The notes beneath the pieces were generated by a model, which ran no database searches, was not told where the DNA came from, and was given only the letters and a program-made list of their open reading frames with translations. Source: Blasia pusilla (taxonomy: Eukaryota > Marchantiophyta > Marchantiopsida > Blasiales). Taken from it: a DNA stretch of 64,000 nucleotides. The stretch covers positions 21,886,001 through 21,950,000 of the forward strand of contig CM114274.1 in assembly GCA_050084515.1 (NCBI GenBank). The letters are read 5' to 3'. How positions within the stretch are numbered: the stretch's first letter is position 1; every line of letters begins with the position of its first letter. Position numbers and translations under genes: made by a program. Shown here piece by piece: positions 23,542 through 35,800 of the stretch.

Positions 23542-24557
23542 CGTCGAAGACTCGGTGTTTGGAACACCTCGCCCTCCTCTTCATCAACCGTCGGAAGTGG
23601 AAAAGGTAGCCGATACCTAAATCCACTCCGTGTGAAACCACCACCGTATCCGCACCACGGTCCCCAACCAGACCACCCGACGGACTCCGTGATGACCAAC
23701 GCCGATGCCGCACCACCACCAAATTACCAAGTGACGTCGATGTCGCTATACTATTCTAGCTCTACTAGCTATGGGTGTAGGCAACCTAACTTGTCATCAC
23801 CACAAGAAGTCTCCCACAATGTACTCGTCATCCCTCCAGCCTCACTACCGGTAGCACACAGGAGTAACACTACTCTAGAAATCAGCGTCAACCCTAACAA
23901 TGGGCGCGCAAGCAAGAAGCACGATGGAGGGGATCCAAACACAGGAAATCCAACGACAACCCTCCAATCGCAAATGGAAATCAAGGTAACACAATCCACC
24001 AAACGTGGTGCCCTCTGAATCCACAAAACCCACCACACAATTCTAACGCAATAGCTACTCCGCCGCGGGTCGATGACGTGCTAGTCGAACGCGCAACACC
24101 TGAAAATATCACCTGCATGGAGAGGCTACACTGTACTTTGCGCTAGAGGTACATCAACCAAAAACCTGAGATGCATAAAGCGCCTAACACATCTCCGAAT
24201 AACACCAAATTAGCTACAACAGTCTGTACACTGGCATAGTTAAGAACTCGGCAGTTAAGCGTCCTGCAGGCAGAATAGCCCAAAGATGGGTGACAAGTTA
24301 TGCAAAACTCAAATCCCAAATCCTGCAAAAATTGCCTCACGCCCAAGCAAGCAAGCTTGCTTGCTTGCTCCTTGCTCCTTACTCCGCCTCTCACGCCCAC
24401 TCGCCCCGAGCTACCACGAGTTGCCTCGAACAGATTCACACCTCCAACATAGGCCACAAGCCACGAACATCCACGGCTGAGTACACAATCAGCCCTAACC
24501 AGATCCTACTGATCTACAATCGAAGCTACCATCGATCTACGTCAGTTCTTTGAGTGA
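23542..24557 (-). other. leader of element A
   Basis: Between gag and the 5' LTR. No long conserved frame. The block nearest gag continues the SRSGFRYRLPFP-like text seen in the edge element and in B. An AAGC/TTGC purine-pyrimidine run occurs at about 24345-24375 (AAGCAAGCTTGCTTGCTTGC, palindromic at its centre). No primer-binding site to a recognisable tRNA was found next to the LTR. Confidence 0.45.
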
Positions 24558-24913
24558 AATCCGTGAAAGACCTACTGTCATAAAACACGTTTACAATCAC
24601 ATACAATCGAGCCAAACCCACTCCACGATGGGAGAATCTAGGTCTAAGCTTGGAAACACCATAGCCAAGAGCTCTACTCACTACCAAGGCTAACTCCCAA
24701 CGCATACAGGCTCAACTCAAAGAACGATCGTTCTTTGAGGGCAAGCCACCTTATATCCTCCAACCTAAGAGCGGGCCCTCGGGAAAGTCACCCCAAGTGA
24801 GTAACCCCAACCCTATGTATGGAACCGCATCTCTACCAAGCCACTACGGTCCTACATAAGGAATGGCCTCTACCAGCACACCATACTCTACGACATAATC
24901 CGTATGGTCATGA
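24558..24913 (-). repeat. 5' LTR (truncated) of element A
   Basis: Nearly identical to 16019-16385, including AAATCCGTGAAAGACCTACT at one end and ATCCGTATGGTCATGAC at the other. A TATA-like element on the minus strand lies at about 24749-24758. The U3 start found in the 3' LTR (TGTGGTACAC) is missing, so the outer end was removed before or when the neighbouring hAT sequence arrived. Confidence 0.75.
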
Positions 24914-26385
24914 CATCTTTCTTGTTCCTGGTGAGTTTTCGAAAGATTTATGTTGGAGCATTCACACACACGTTTGGTGTAATCACTGGTCGATATATTC
25001 TATTATTGACACTGTAAAATTATTGCAAATGATCCAAATATTATTTGGATGGGGTTAGTATTTTCCTGTAATAATGATCAAAGTTAGACAACTCTAATAG
25101 ATTGTGAAGGAACATTAGGAAGAAGTACAAATGGAAAATGGAACATCAAGAAAATGGTAGATTAAGTATTGTTCCTATTCTACAAAAACCTATAAGAGCA
25201 CGCGGATGGTGGAGCATTTTACACAAGAGAGACGAAAGACAAAGGATGAGAATCATGATACCCATCATGCCAAATTATGTGTGAAGATCCCTCCTAATTT
25301 GCACATGGATCTCTGAAATAGGATACTTGACAAAGAAGGGAAGGGAGACCCTCGAGTTAAATGGAGGATACAACGCCATTCCAAATACGTTCGCAACATA
25401 CAGAAAATAGTGCTTATGTTGTGTCTAATATTGATTGGGTTGCGGACATGACACTGAATGACAGTCTCGAGGAATGGGGAGGAGTACTTGGGTCGAGTCG
25501 GGCGATTAGAACCATCGGAAAGAAACAAGGTGATGTGAGGGATTGTTTCAACATCCAAGGAATAGAAGTTGCAAATGACATATGGACAAAGTACTTCTAC
25601 AAATCTTGAATACCATTAAATGTAGTACAACAAGAATCACAATATGCTTTCAAGCAAGTAGTATTGGCAAAAATAAAAGTGAAGGGTTACCCAGGTCCTA
25701 CTAACAATTCGTTGTGCACCACTCTACTTTCTCTGAAGGAAAAGATGGATGGAATATTTGATAATTTATGTTTTGGGGCCACGATCATCACGGATTCTTG
25801 GAACAATATAACCGAGTGAGTCTTTAGTGAACATTATGGTCTTGTGCCGAAAAAGTGAGGTCATGTTCGAGTTAGGAGACACCAAGAGGAAATATGGAAT
25901 CCTAAATGGCTAAATGGATGGAAAATAAAAAAGAGAGGACTATCATGCGCATAGGTTCAAAGAATGTGTTACAACTTGTGAAAGACTACGCTAAGAATGA
26001 GCGAGCAACATGGAAAATTATTTAAGCAAAGTTTTGTCATATTCTTTGGGATGGCTCTGTATCTCATTCTCTCAATCAAGTATGCAAAGAATGCGGTTAG
26101 TGGCCTTGGGTGGACAAGATTTTGCACAAGCTCTTGAAATTGTAGTATTTGTGAAGACAAGAACTTGGGTCATGGCAAAATTCATGGAAACCAACTCAAT
26201 GAAGAGACGATTGTTACTTCCTACAAACATACGCTTTGCAACAAACTTTATAATGTTGGGACTTGTCTTAGATTTTAGGGAGGTATTCTATGCCATGGTT
26301 GGCACAAATGCTTTTAGGGAGTATTTTAATGGGAGGGACGCTGGCAAAGGGAGAAGGCACGAGAGATTGATAATGGTAAATGATA
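24914..26385 (+). pseudogene. hAT-type transposase, 5' part (DUF659-like region)
   Basis: Plus-strand remnants. About 25600-25810 reads IPLNVVQQESQYAFKQVV, then NSLCTTLLSLKEKMDGIFDN and TIITDSW, the pattern of the DUF659/hAT transposase region (IPFN..., then T-I-M-T-D-x-W). 26010-26390 holds the following catalytic-core piece: KTRTWVMAKF, RLLLPTNIRFATNFIML and AFREYFNGRDAGKGRR, matching the usual TRFATNF signature. Stops at about 25610, 25860 and 25980 break it. The gene is cut by the LINE after 26370 and resumes at about 31026. Confidence 0.7.
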
Positions 26386-26483
26386 AATAGATCAAACCCT
26401 TGGGACCCAAAGGGTCAAAAGGCTGAAAAACACATTACAAGTCATTCATTCACTGACCAGAAAAAGATCCTAAAGACCTTCTC

Positions 26484-26951
26484 CTAGCTACTGCCTAGAG
26501 CACTTGAGCGATGAATAATTACGTCCCTAATATAACAACCTAAATCATAAGGCACTAGTTGTAGTAAAGAATAGAAATTCTCCACATATATTTTATAAGC
26601 TAGTCTAATCTCTTCATACCTTGGACAGGTAACAAACACATGCTCTTCATCCTCAATATTTTCTCTGTCACATAACCTACAAATTCGTTCAATTCTATCA
26701 ATATTAAACCATCGTCCTTCCTCAATTCCTAGCTTATAAGAACGAGTTCTATCTCGTGCGATAATATTACGTAAGAACGTGGAGATCCCCGCAAGTAGGT
26801 ATGCTTGTTCACAATATATAAGCATAGGATAAACATGAAGTTGATAAAACTCCATTTTGGTGCACGGGCTGCTCCAAATAATGTTGAGAAATTGCTTCTG
26901 TAGATGCTCGCGGAGTGCCATTGGTTTCAAGTCCCAATCGTGTTCCGCCAC
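26484..26951 (-). pseudogene. LINE ORF2 C-terminal domain
   Basis: 155-codon frame after RT. It ends with CRLCDRENIEDEEHVFVTC, the CCHC-like cysteine-histidine motif typical of the C-terminus of L1-clade ORF2 proteins. It is one frame change away from the RT frame at about 26955. Likely role in the family: nucleic-acid binding during target-primed reverse transcription. Confidence 0.7.
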
Positions 26952-26960
26952 ATTCCACTT

Positions 26961-28103
26961 TTAAGACCAAGTCACCACATCCGTCATCCACCCTATGGAA
27001 CGTGTGGCTCGCAAAGCTTGATGAGGGAGGCGAGAAACATCAAGAGATCTCACCCTTGCGATATAAGTGATGGTCAAGTAAAGAGCTTCAGCCTCTAGAG
27101 GAAGATAACATGTTTCCGCAAAAATAATAGCATACAGAGTTTGGTTTCTAACACCCAATTCTTCTTGTAGAAAGATCTTTTGCACCCTCTCCACGCGCTC
27201 CCAACCTGTCTTCTTACAACTAGGGCCCCAAACTTGGGTCTCATATAAGACCACCGGAAACACTAAGCTCCTAAACAAGAATTTCCTAAGATCCCAAGAC
27301 ACAAGATGAGCTCTTCTACACCGGTTTAAATATGAATAGAGAGCTTTGTTACGAGCTTCTACTCTCTTTTGCACGCAAAGTGCCCAACTATAGTCATTAG
27401 AGAAATTGATGCCTAGATATTTGTAACTCTTCACTTCTTCTGATTGTAGACCTTTGTAAAAGAAGGAGAACTTGGATCTAGTACCCACTATAATGACTTT
27501 AGACTTCTCCATATTAACTTCCATCTGATTCTGGGTACAAAACCTTGCCAAAGTGTCGAGGTATTTTTGTAAACTAATGCCATCACATACTAGTAATATG
27601 CAATCATATGCATACAATAGAGCTTTGATGACAAAGTCCCCAAGCTTGACACCTTCACTATCATATTCCTCCAACCACTTTTCGATATCATCTATGAAAA
27701 CTCCAAATAGAGTAGGGGAGAGAGGGCAACCTTGAATGACTCCGATGGTACTCAAGATCTCTTGAGTTTGTGAACCTTTGATCTTGGCCCAAACGGAATG
27801 GTATAATGTGGCCACGGCTGCTAGGAGATTTTGTGGAACTCCAATGGCTTGCAGCCTATCCCATAAGAGCTTACGAGGTACAGTATCAAAAGCTTTCTTG
27901 AAATCGATGAAACCGCAAAACAAAGCTTTCCCATTGCCCTTAGCTTTCTCCCATAAAACACGCAAGGCCAAGATATGGTCGATGGTGTTGTATGTTGGGT
28001 AAAAACTAGTTTGGACCCGTGCTCTCTTTTGGAAAGACTCTGTCCATGCACTCAACTTTGACTCCACCAATTTTCCAAACAGCTGAGCAAAAACACTACC
28101 CAC
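26961..28103 (-). pseudogene. LINE reverse transcriptase
   Basis: 380-codon open frame covering most of RT. Visible motifs: VQTSFYPTYNTIDHI, FCGFIDFKKAFDTVPRKLL (motif A with catalytic Asp), VIQGCPLSPTLFGVFIDDI (motif B) and KALLYAYDCILL (motif C). The normal motif C is Y/FADD; here the second-last position is Tyr-Asp instead of Asp-Asp, so one metal-binding aspartate is lost and the enzyme should be dead. The N-terminal RT part at about 28104-28700 is present but broken by stops. Homology class: L1-like non-LTR. Confidence 0.85.
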
Positions 28104-28745
28104 GATAGTTTGTCACCAAGTCCTTCCTTCCTGATTTGTGAATAGGAACAATCTCCCGTAGCGACCAAGTAGAAGGAAAACCATAGATAGCAGCATCACC
28201 CAATATTTTGGTGAGGATCGGTCGAATAGAATCTCCTCCCCACTTGAAAAGTTCAATAGAAAGACCATCCAAATCCTCACATTTACCATTTGCTTATCTT
28301 CTTAGTTGAGTCATCACCTGTGCTTCATAGAATAAGCCATGCATTCTGTCACAACATGGCATAGATGTAGCGTCGGGGAAGAAATAAAGCTTTTCGGCAA
28401 AAGATATCAAAGACTTGGGATCAAGAGTAGGTTTTGAAGACCGTACTACTAACCGTCTTCAAAATGATTTGGGATCGTCATGTAGCTCCCAAGGACTTTT
28501 GCTTCTGCCACAAGAAAGCTCGTTTCTTAGATTTCACCAAGTATTTGTAAAGGCTCGTCATAATAAGCCGAATTTGGATATCCAAAGATTTATCTACTCA
28601 TCTTGCCACCCATTACAAGGCAGCCTCCTACCACTTTGTCCCTGTGCTGCGAAAAGAACTTAGATGCAGTATTTTTGAGCAATTCGGTTACTTGCAAACT
28701 TGCCGTGTGTGGATCTGGGCTCCATACAATGCGAGTCAAGAGTTC

Positions 28746-29645
28746 TTATAAATGTAGCGTATAAAGATCTTTTTTACCAAGATCTAAGTGAAACTTGGGA
28801 GAAGCTAAAACAAATTGACATGTCGAGAGAGGAATTGCCTTTGACAATGAGAGAGTAAAAAAAAGAGGTGCGTGATCTGATTCAGGCTGAGATTCTAGAA
28901 TATCAAATGTAGAGATGGGAGAGCTATTAGCGGGTGAGGACAAAAGATAATCGATGGTGCTAGCGCGGGTAGAGGAGAAACACGTATTGGAGTGAGAGTT
29001 GGGAAAATGAGAGATTTTATTAAGAACTTTCAAATTATAAGTGGCTCGAAAAGTTAAAAAATGCTTTGTCAAAGGATTTGTAGAAAGATCTGAAGAGATT
29101 CTAGATCACAAACCATCCTCATGTTCTTCGAAAAGAGGAGAAGTCAAGGAATCACTGAATTGGGTAAATTGAGCAATACATGTGCGAGCATTGAAATCCC
29201 CAACTAGAAAGATTTCACCTTTGCTTTGATATTTGGGAACACCCCCAATAAGTTGATGGAACGGTTGACTTCGATTGTAAGTGCGTGTTGAGTAGATAGG
29301 CATGGACAGTGGTGCAAAATAACAAACCTCCAAATAATAATAAGATCCCCCAACCAAACCAAGACGTAGCCAATGATATTGGCCCCCGATATCTTGATCT
29401 TCTAGATGTATGAGAGGTAGAAATTGAGACCTCATGAAAGAAGCAATACCGCCATAACCCTTTCCTTCGTGTTGCCTTCTTTGGTTCCATGTCAATCCCA
29501 CCAAAGTAAACCCTTGCATCTCTGCAATAGTATTGCTCTCATGTTCCCAAGTCTCCATAATATTGATGATGTCCGTCATCTCCCAAATTCGTAGAGCACT
29601 CACATACTTTGTTGTTGAAAGGCCTCGTATATTCCACATCAACAC
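28746..29645 (-). pseudogene. LINE endonuclease domain
   Basis: 29106-29645 begins MWNIRGLSTTKYV, as expected for the start of an exonuclease-endonuclease-phosphatase fold, with the metal/active-site block FLVGDFNART and an IMETW motif. 28746-29072 continues with TRASTIDYLLSS and SQPESDHAPLFFTL, giving the SDH active-site motif. The two frames are separated by stops near 29080-29105. Family role: nicks target DNA to prime reverse transcription. Confidence 0.8.
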
Positions 29646-29663
29646 TCTCAGCTTCTTGGATTG

Positions 29664-30419
29664 CTAGGTTGGTAACTCTCTTTTTCTCTGGGTAACAATT
29701 GCTCGACCATCGCGTAGATAAGCAATAAAACATGCTTCTTGAGCCTCTTTCATCTTTCCAAACTCCTTTCTCCTAGCTTCAACTTGTAGAGGTGTAAGAT
29801 CACGATCCAACCATATCCTCCGTCCTTTGAGAATGGCCTTGTTAACCATGGTAGTATCACGTTGAGTTTGATCAACAAACTTAACTAGAATGGCACGAGG
29901 TTGTGTTCCCGTTTTCCCAATACGGAAATCTTGAGCCAAGTGCGGGTTATGAACATGAAGTGTATCAACCAAGAACTTGGTGACAACACTCTTCACCTCT
30001 TTGCTCTCTATTTCCCGCAAACCTAAGATTCTCACATTCTTTCTACATGCAAATTGGTTTTCCTTTTCTATCTCTTGCTCTTGACAGAAAGAGATATGAG
30101 CAATCTTTGTAACTTCAGCATAAGATTTCATTTTCACTTCTAAAGTTTCAACAACCTGATGCAATCCTGAACTATTGAGAGTAGTCGCTAATGATGATGC
30201 ATTCTCTTAAACATCCGCAACAGATTTTGAAAGATCGAGCATCACACTAGAACTATCTTTCAACATTTTCTTCAAAATGTCTTGCGTTGCCTTTAACTCT
30301 CGGATTTGAATATGTGCAAGGTTTAATTGAGAAGTTTGTACCTTGAATTCTTTTCAAAGCTCTTTCAATTCATGCAAGACCACTTGCACTAGATTCAAGA
30401 TTTCGTCTTGAGTAGTCAT
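29664..30419 (-). pseudogene. LINE ORF1 with coiled coil and L1-ORF1p-like RRM
   Basis: Starts at the ATG at 30419 (MTTQDEILNLVQVV) and stays in one frame to the stop at 29664, with two internal stop codons (about 30350 and 30205). Residues 1-100 are heptad-like (Leu/Val/Lys/Glu), suggesting a coiled coil. Then comes RKNVRILGLRE, the RRM entry of L1 ORF1p-type proteins, followed by FRIGKTGTQPRAILVKF and KGRRIWLDRDLTPLQ, the C-terminal domain pattern. Flowering-plant L1 ORF1 proteins usually carry a zinc knuckle instead, so this type is unexpected. Role by family: RNA-binding chaperone in the ribonucleoprotein. Confidence 0.65.
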
Positions 30420-30489
30420 CATGTAGTCGACTTCATTACATCCCAGATATTGCACGACCTCCAATAAAGTATAACCAAATCTCCAACAC

Positions 30490-31020
30490 CACACAACTTC
30501 TGCTCTAGAACTTTTTTGTATTTGAAATTCGCAGGACTAAAGCGCCTCTCAACATTCCACAATCTCTCATAATCTTAGCTTTATATAACAATCCACGTAA
30601 AAGATATGGCCTTCGCAAGATTCAGATCTGAAATCCTGAAATCTAGAAGAGCAAAAGCTAAAATCTCTCACAACTTCATTTTTGTAACTTGATTGTGCTT
30701 AAAATTTTTAGAACTAAGGAGCCTTCTTATTCGCCATGTTGCCTCAAAATATCAGCTTCATATGACACTCCACCTCAAAAATATGGCCTCCGCAAGATTC
30801 AGATCTGAAATCTTGAAATCTAGAAGAGCATAAACTCAAATCTCTTACAACTTCGTCTATATAACTAGGTTGTGCTTGAAATTTTGAGGACTATAGAGTC
30901 TCCTTACACTCCACATTGCCTCAAAATCTTAGCTTCACATAACACTCCATTTCAAAGATATGGCCTCCACAAGATTCAGATCCGAAATCCTAAAATCTAG
31001 AAGAGCATAAACTCAAATCT
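30490..31020 (-). repeat. three tandem 177-bp monomers at the LINE 5' end
   Basis: The word AAGATTCAGATC starts at 30617, 30794 and 30971, exactly 177 bases apart. Flanking words (GATATGGCCT, CTAGAAGAGCA, AATCTCT) keep the same spacing. Copies differ by small changes. The array lies immediately upstream of ORF1 in the LINE's own sense, comparable in position to promoter monomers known from mouse L1. Confidence 0.85.
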
Positions 31021-31025
31021 CTCAA

Positions 31026-31860
31026 AAAATTGTGATTGAGACCAATCATAATTTCTGGATAGAAGGTGAAGAATTTTTTGCTGCGGCTTTGCCAACAAAT
31101 ATTCTGTTGAGATAGTGTGATGATCACAAACCAATGATGGGGCATATTTATCCCCACATATTTGAGATAATAGAAGAGATCCGTTCTTTTCTTGTAACTC
31201 CATGTCCTGGTGTGGATAGAAGGCATCGCGATGATAATGTCGAGAGCTATGGAAATGGTTGATGCTCTTTCTAGGAGGTGGGCACTTATCCTCAATAAAT
31301 CATATGTAGTAGGCTATATTCCCGCCCCTTACAATCTTCTTGATAGTATTCAGGATGTCACTTCAAATATTGAGTGCATGAGAGATTTCAAACACTATTT
31401 GAAAGTTCATGCAAAGGGGTTGCATGGCCATTGACCTCACTGTCATATAAGCTAGTTCTTATGTGGATACTTTTTTGCAATAAGTGGGAAACATTGTGAA
31501 CCATAAAACCTATTTTTGGATGATTTTGGTAAGGAAGTTGTCGATTCACTTAGCCCCTACGATTGGTGTAGTGTGCATAGTCAAGGTACCCTAACATTGC
31601 GCTTTTTGGCTAAGTCCATATTAGCACAAGTGGTCTCTTTCTCTTTAGTAGAGAGAAATTGGAGTAGTTATGGTTTTATCCATAAAAAGCACAAGAATAA
31701 ATTGACCAACAATGGTGCCAAGGATTTGTGTACATCTATACAAACTCAAGATTTGGAGACAAGGGTGTTTCATGGAAATCAAGACAAGCATAATTATACA
31801 AGAAATACTTCTCCGGAAGGAATGGACAAGAACAAGCTAGAAGTGTTGTAGAAGATGGTA
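31026..31860 (+). pseudogene. hAT transposase, 3' part with C-terminal dimerisation region
   Basis: Continues the gene interrupted by the LINE. About 31030-31200 reads NHNFWIEGEEFFAAALP, then PMMGHIYPHIFEIIEEI. 31210-31434 gives MEMVDALSRRWALILNKSY. 31516-31851 gives the hAT dimerisation signature: QGTLTLRFLAKSILAQVVS, then FSLVERNWSSYGFIH and KNKLTNNGAKDLC. Stops and a frame change separate the three pieces. The hAT terminal inverted repeats and 8-bp target duplication were not located. Confidence 0.75.
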
Positions 31861-32829
31861 GCGATCTTAGCTTACATGCAAGAAATCATAATTTTAATCA
31901 TGAAGATAACCTCGACTCGCACCCTAAACGCATGATGAGGACCTAGAGGATATGAATTTTTTGTATGGAATATATAGCACGAAAGGGAGGGAAGATACCT
32001 ATTTAGGCGATATTAAAATATTGACTTAAAGGGGCTTGTGTGTCGTCCGAGCCTTAGCCCTCATGGAAGACTCCAAGAAGAGATGAAGATGACTATGTGA
32101 TGGAAACTTGGATTGGAGAGCACCATGAAGAGCAAAAATGGAGGACTTCAATCCTAGCAAACACAAATAGTGACTTCAATCCAAGCGAATACAAATGGTA
32201 TTTCTCCTAACACTACATACGATGCTTATATTGTCGCACCGCTATGGATTCAAAATTATTCCACCGATTTTAATGAATCACGAAGGGATTCTCCTCCAGA
32301 ATCTTTGAGTGTTGAAAGAATGGACTTTGTTGATGAGCTTGGCGATGATGAGGTTCTCATACATGTTCCAAACTCTTAACCTATCAATAATGGCATGGAT
32401 AGTTCACATTTTTTCTCTGATGATGAAACAATTGCAATAGGAAATCTTTGCCAATCCACCTAGCTAAGAACTCTTGAGCCGCCTACATAGAAATCCACGA
32501 GACCCAACCATAGACCTAGAGTAGTAGTGTGATTGGTTATGTTAGTGAAACAAATTAGAAAATACTTATAGCAAACCCGTGTTGTAAAGAGTATTCTAAG
32601 AATGTCATTTGGTAAAAATTCCTTTTCGTAAAATTCTCAATAATAAAGCAATGTTTTATATTGACACTCAAATTGATAAGTACTTATTTGAGGAGAGAAG
32701 ATTTTCTTGTACTTTTACTTTCTAAAATAATTTGTAGGGAAGTTATTGTGAATTTCCAAAAGACCAAGAGAGAGAGAATGGTTCATGTCAAAATATGATT
32801 TGTGGGAAAAGATTTGAAGAAGATCATAA
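31861..32829. other. sequence downstream of the hAT gene
   Basis: A 69-codon frame at 32170-32379, rich in Asp, Glu and Ser (ending DELGDDEVLIHVP), could be the acidic tail often found at the end of hAT transposases. Otherwise AT-rich with no recognised feature. Confidence 0.35.
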
Positions 32830-35800
32830 ATAGACATACCCTCTTTCCTTAGAAGGTTTTATCACACGGGTCCAAAATCCAATTATCCATTTTTAGGCTT
32901 TTGGTCCAACCTCCAATTTCATTCAAATCTTGCAAGAAGCTTAGATACACTTGGATCATGAAATGGCCAACATTCACTATTAAGATCACACACTCCAACA
33001 AGATGAAAAATGAATACAACGCTTTCCTTCAAAGGAATAATCGTGCGAGTCAAAAAACACTTATCTATTTTTTGTCTTTTGATCAAAAATCTATTTTCAT
33101 TGAAATTTTGCATGAAGCTTATAAACAATTGGATTATTAAATTTCCAAATTTGAGTTCAAGATCACGTACTTTAATAATATGAAAAATGGACACACCTTC
33201 TTTTCCTAGAAGGTTTAATCTTGAGGTTCCAAAAACCACTTATCCAATTTTTGGGATTTGTTCATAACTCCATTTTCATTAAAATTTGGCAGGAAGCAGA
33301 AATACCTTGTTGTGACCAAGAGTCCCAAAATTCAAATCAATATCATATATTTGAACAAGATTTTAAAAAAAGAGGGACAAACGATTTTTTGTTAGAAGGT
33401 TAAATCATACGGCTCAAAAAGTACTTATCTCTCTCTAACAGGCTTTGGTCACAAGTCAATCCTCATTGAAATTTTTCATGAATCTAAGAGACAATTTTGT
33501 GACCAAGTGTCCCAAATTTAAGATCAAGATCGTCTATTTTAAAAAATGAAAATTGGACAAAGAAATTTTTTTGTTTGAAGGTTAAATCGCAAAGGTCCAA
33601 AAATACTTATCTATTTTTTAGATTTTGGTCACTACTTCATTTTCATTGAATTTTTTTTGAAACCTTAAATACCCTCAAATGATGAAGTGTGATGGGTAAA
33701 AAAAATGGGTAGACATTCTTTCCTTATCTGATTTAGTTCACATGGCTCAAAAACACCTATGAATTTACACCATTTTGGTTACGACACCAATTTCATTGCA
33801 ATTTCTTACGTAGCTTAGATAGACTTGAAGAATCTCATGGCCCGAATTTCATATGAAGACCTCAAAGTTGAAAAGGACTAGAACCCTACTTGTTTACTTA
33901 TTTCCTATTTTTCTTAGGAAAGAGGCGTATTACGTACTCTATACACCCTCTTTCCTAAGAAAATTTTAATTAGAGTGGGGGTATCAAAACACAGTAATCT
34001 ATTTTTCAGCTCATGGTTATAGCTCCATTTTCCTTGAAAATTTGATAGCTTCTTAAACAAACTTGGATGATAAGGTGGAAAAATTGGAAATGATTTTGAC
34101 TTATAGGAAATTAATGAGAAGTGGACACACCCTCAAATGCTACAAGTTTTAATTGCACAAATCCCAAAAAAACTTACATACTTTTGGGCTTTTGTTCATA
34201 GTTCCATTTTCATTGAAACTTTGCATGATGCCTACATAAAATTAAAGGATCAAGTGTCCAAAATTTCAAGTGAAGATGAAATCCCTAAACAAGATGGAAA
34301 ATAGAAAGACCTTCATTTGCTAGAAGATCCAAAATTGTGTAGGTCCAAAAACCACCTAAATATTTTTGGGCTTTTGGCCCCAATCCTATTTTCCTTGAAG
34401 TTTTCCAAATGTCTTAAGCATCAAATGTCCCATATTTCCGGTCAAGATGAAATCCTTGAACAAGATGGAAAGACCCTATCTTGCTGGTAGGTCTAATCAG
34501 GAGGATCCAAAAACCACTTAACTAATTTTGGGCTCTTGTTCAGAACTCCATTTTCCTTGAACATTTACGAGAAGCCTACATATATCTAAAGAATCATGTG
34601 TCCAAAATTTTAGGTCAAGAAAAAATCCGTGAACAAGAGGAAAATTAGAAATACCTTATTTTTCTGAAAAGGTTTAATCACATGGGTCCAAAACCCACAT
34701 AAATATTTTTGGGCTTTTGGTCAGAATTTCATTTTCCTTGAAACTTTGCAAGAAGTCTACATGCACGTTAAGCATCAAGTGTCCCAAATTTCACGTAAAG
34801 ATGAGATCCTTGAACAAGATGGAAAATAGAAGGATTCTATTTTGCTCAAAGGTTTAATCCATAGGGTCCCAAAACTACTCGAATATTTTGGGCTCTTAGT
34901 CAAAATTCCATTTTCTTTGAAACTTTGCAGGAAGTCTACATACTCCTTAAGGATACAATGTCCCAAATTTCACGTCAAGATGAAATGATTCGACGAGATG
35001 GAAAATGGAATGATCTCCTTTTGCTAGAAGATCTAATAGCGCAAGGCCAAGAATCATCTAAATATATTTAGGCCTTTGGTTAGAGCTCCATTTTCCTTGA
35101 AACTTTGCATGAAGTCTATATCCACCTTAAGGATCAAATGTCCCAAATTTTAGGTGAAGATGAAATCCTTGAACAAGGTGGAAAATAGAAAGACCATATT
35201 TTGCTAAAAGGTTGAATCGGGCGAGTCCAAAATCCACATATATACTTTTGGGCTTTTGGTCATAACTCCTTTTTCCTTGAAACTATTCAAGAATTCTAGA
35301 TACACTAAGGATAAAATTTTCAAATTTTCAATTGAGGATGAAATATTCGGTTAAGATGGAAAATGGAAGGACCTTGTTTTGCTAGAAGGACTAATGGCGT
35401 GAGTCCAAAAACCACCTAAGTATTTTTGGGCCCTTGGTTAAAATTCTATTTTCCTTGAAACTTTGCAAGAAGTTGAATATACCTTAAGGACCAAGTGTGC
35501 CGAATTTTAGGTCAAGATGGAATCCTTCAATAAGAAGGAAAATGGAAAAACACTATTTTGCTAGAAGGTTTAATCGCGTAGGCAAAAATCCACATATATA
35601 TTTTTGAATTTTTTGTCACAACTCCATATTTCTTGAAACTTTCAAGGTAGCTTTTATACACATTCAAGAACAAGGTTTCCATTTTTTAATTTACGATGAG
35701 AAACTTGGACAAGATGGAACAAAGATAGGCCCCATTTTTCTAGAAGGTTTAATGGCAATGGTCCAAAAACCACTTCAAAATTTTCGGGCTTTTGATTACA

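Larger units (their letters stand above)
16019..24913 (-). mobile_element. Ty3/gypsy retrotransposon A with DNA methyltransferase and PHD finger
   Basis: About 8.9 kb on the minus strand, bounded by matching direct repeats (16019-16485 and 24558-24913). Reading right to left, the order is leader, gag with two zinc knuckles, protease, C5 DNA methyltransferase, RT, RNase H, integrase, integrase C-terminal domain and PHD finger, then a polypurine tract and the 3' LTR. Every domain has frameshifts or stops, so this copy is dead, but the order is the same as in element B. The 5' LTR is truncated on its outer side, where the hAT gene begins. Confidence 0.85.
26365..31020 (-). mobile_element. L1-type LINE with ORF1, endonuclease, RT and 5' monomers
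   Basis: About 4.65 kb on the minus strand inserted inside a hAT transposase gene. Order from right: three 177-bp tandem monomers (5' end), ORF1, apurinic-type endonuclease, reverse transcriptase, C-terminal cysteine-histidine motif, and a 3' end with the same words as the fragment at 10125-10245, finishing in an ATTTACC-type tail. It is nearly full length but has stops in ORF1, frameshifts between EN and RT, and a mutated RT catalytic motif. No clear target-site duplication was found. Confidence 0.85.
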
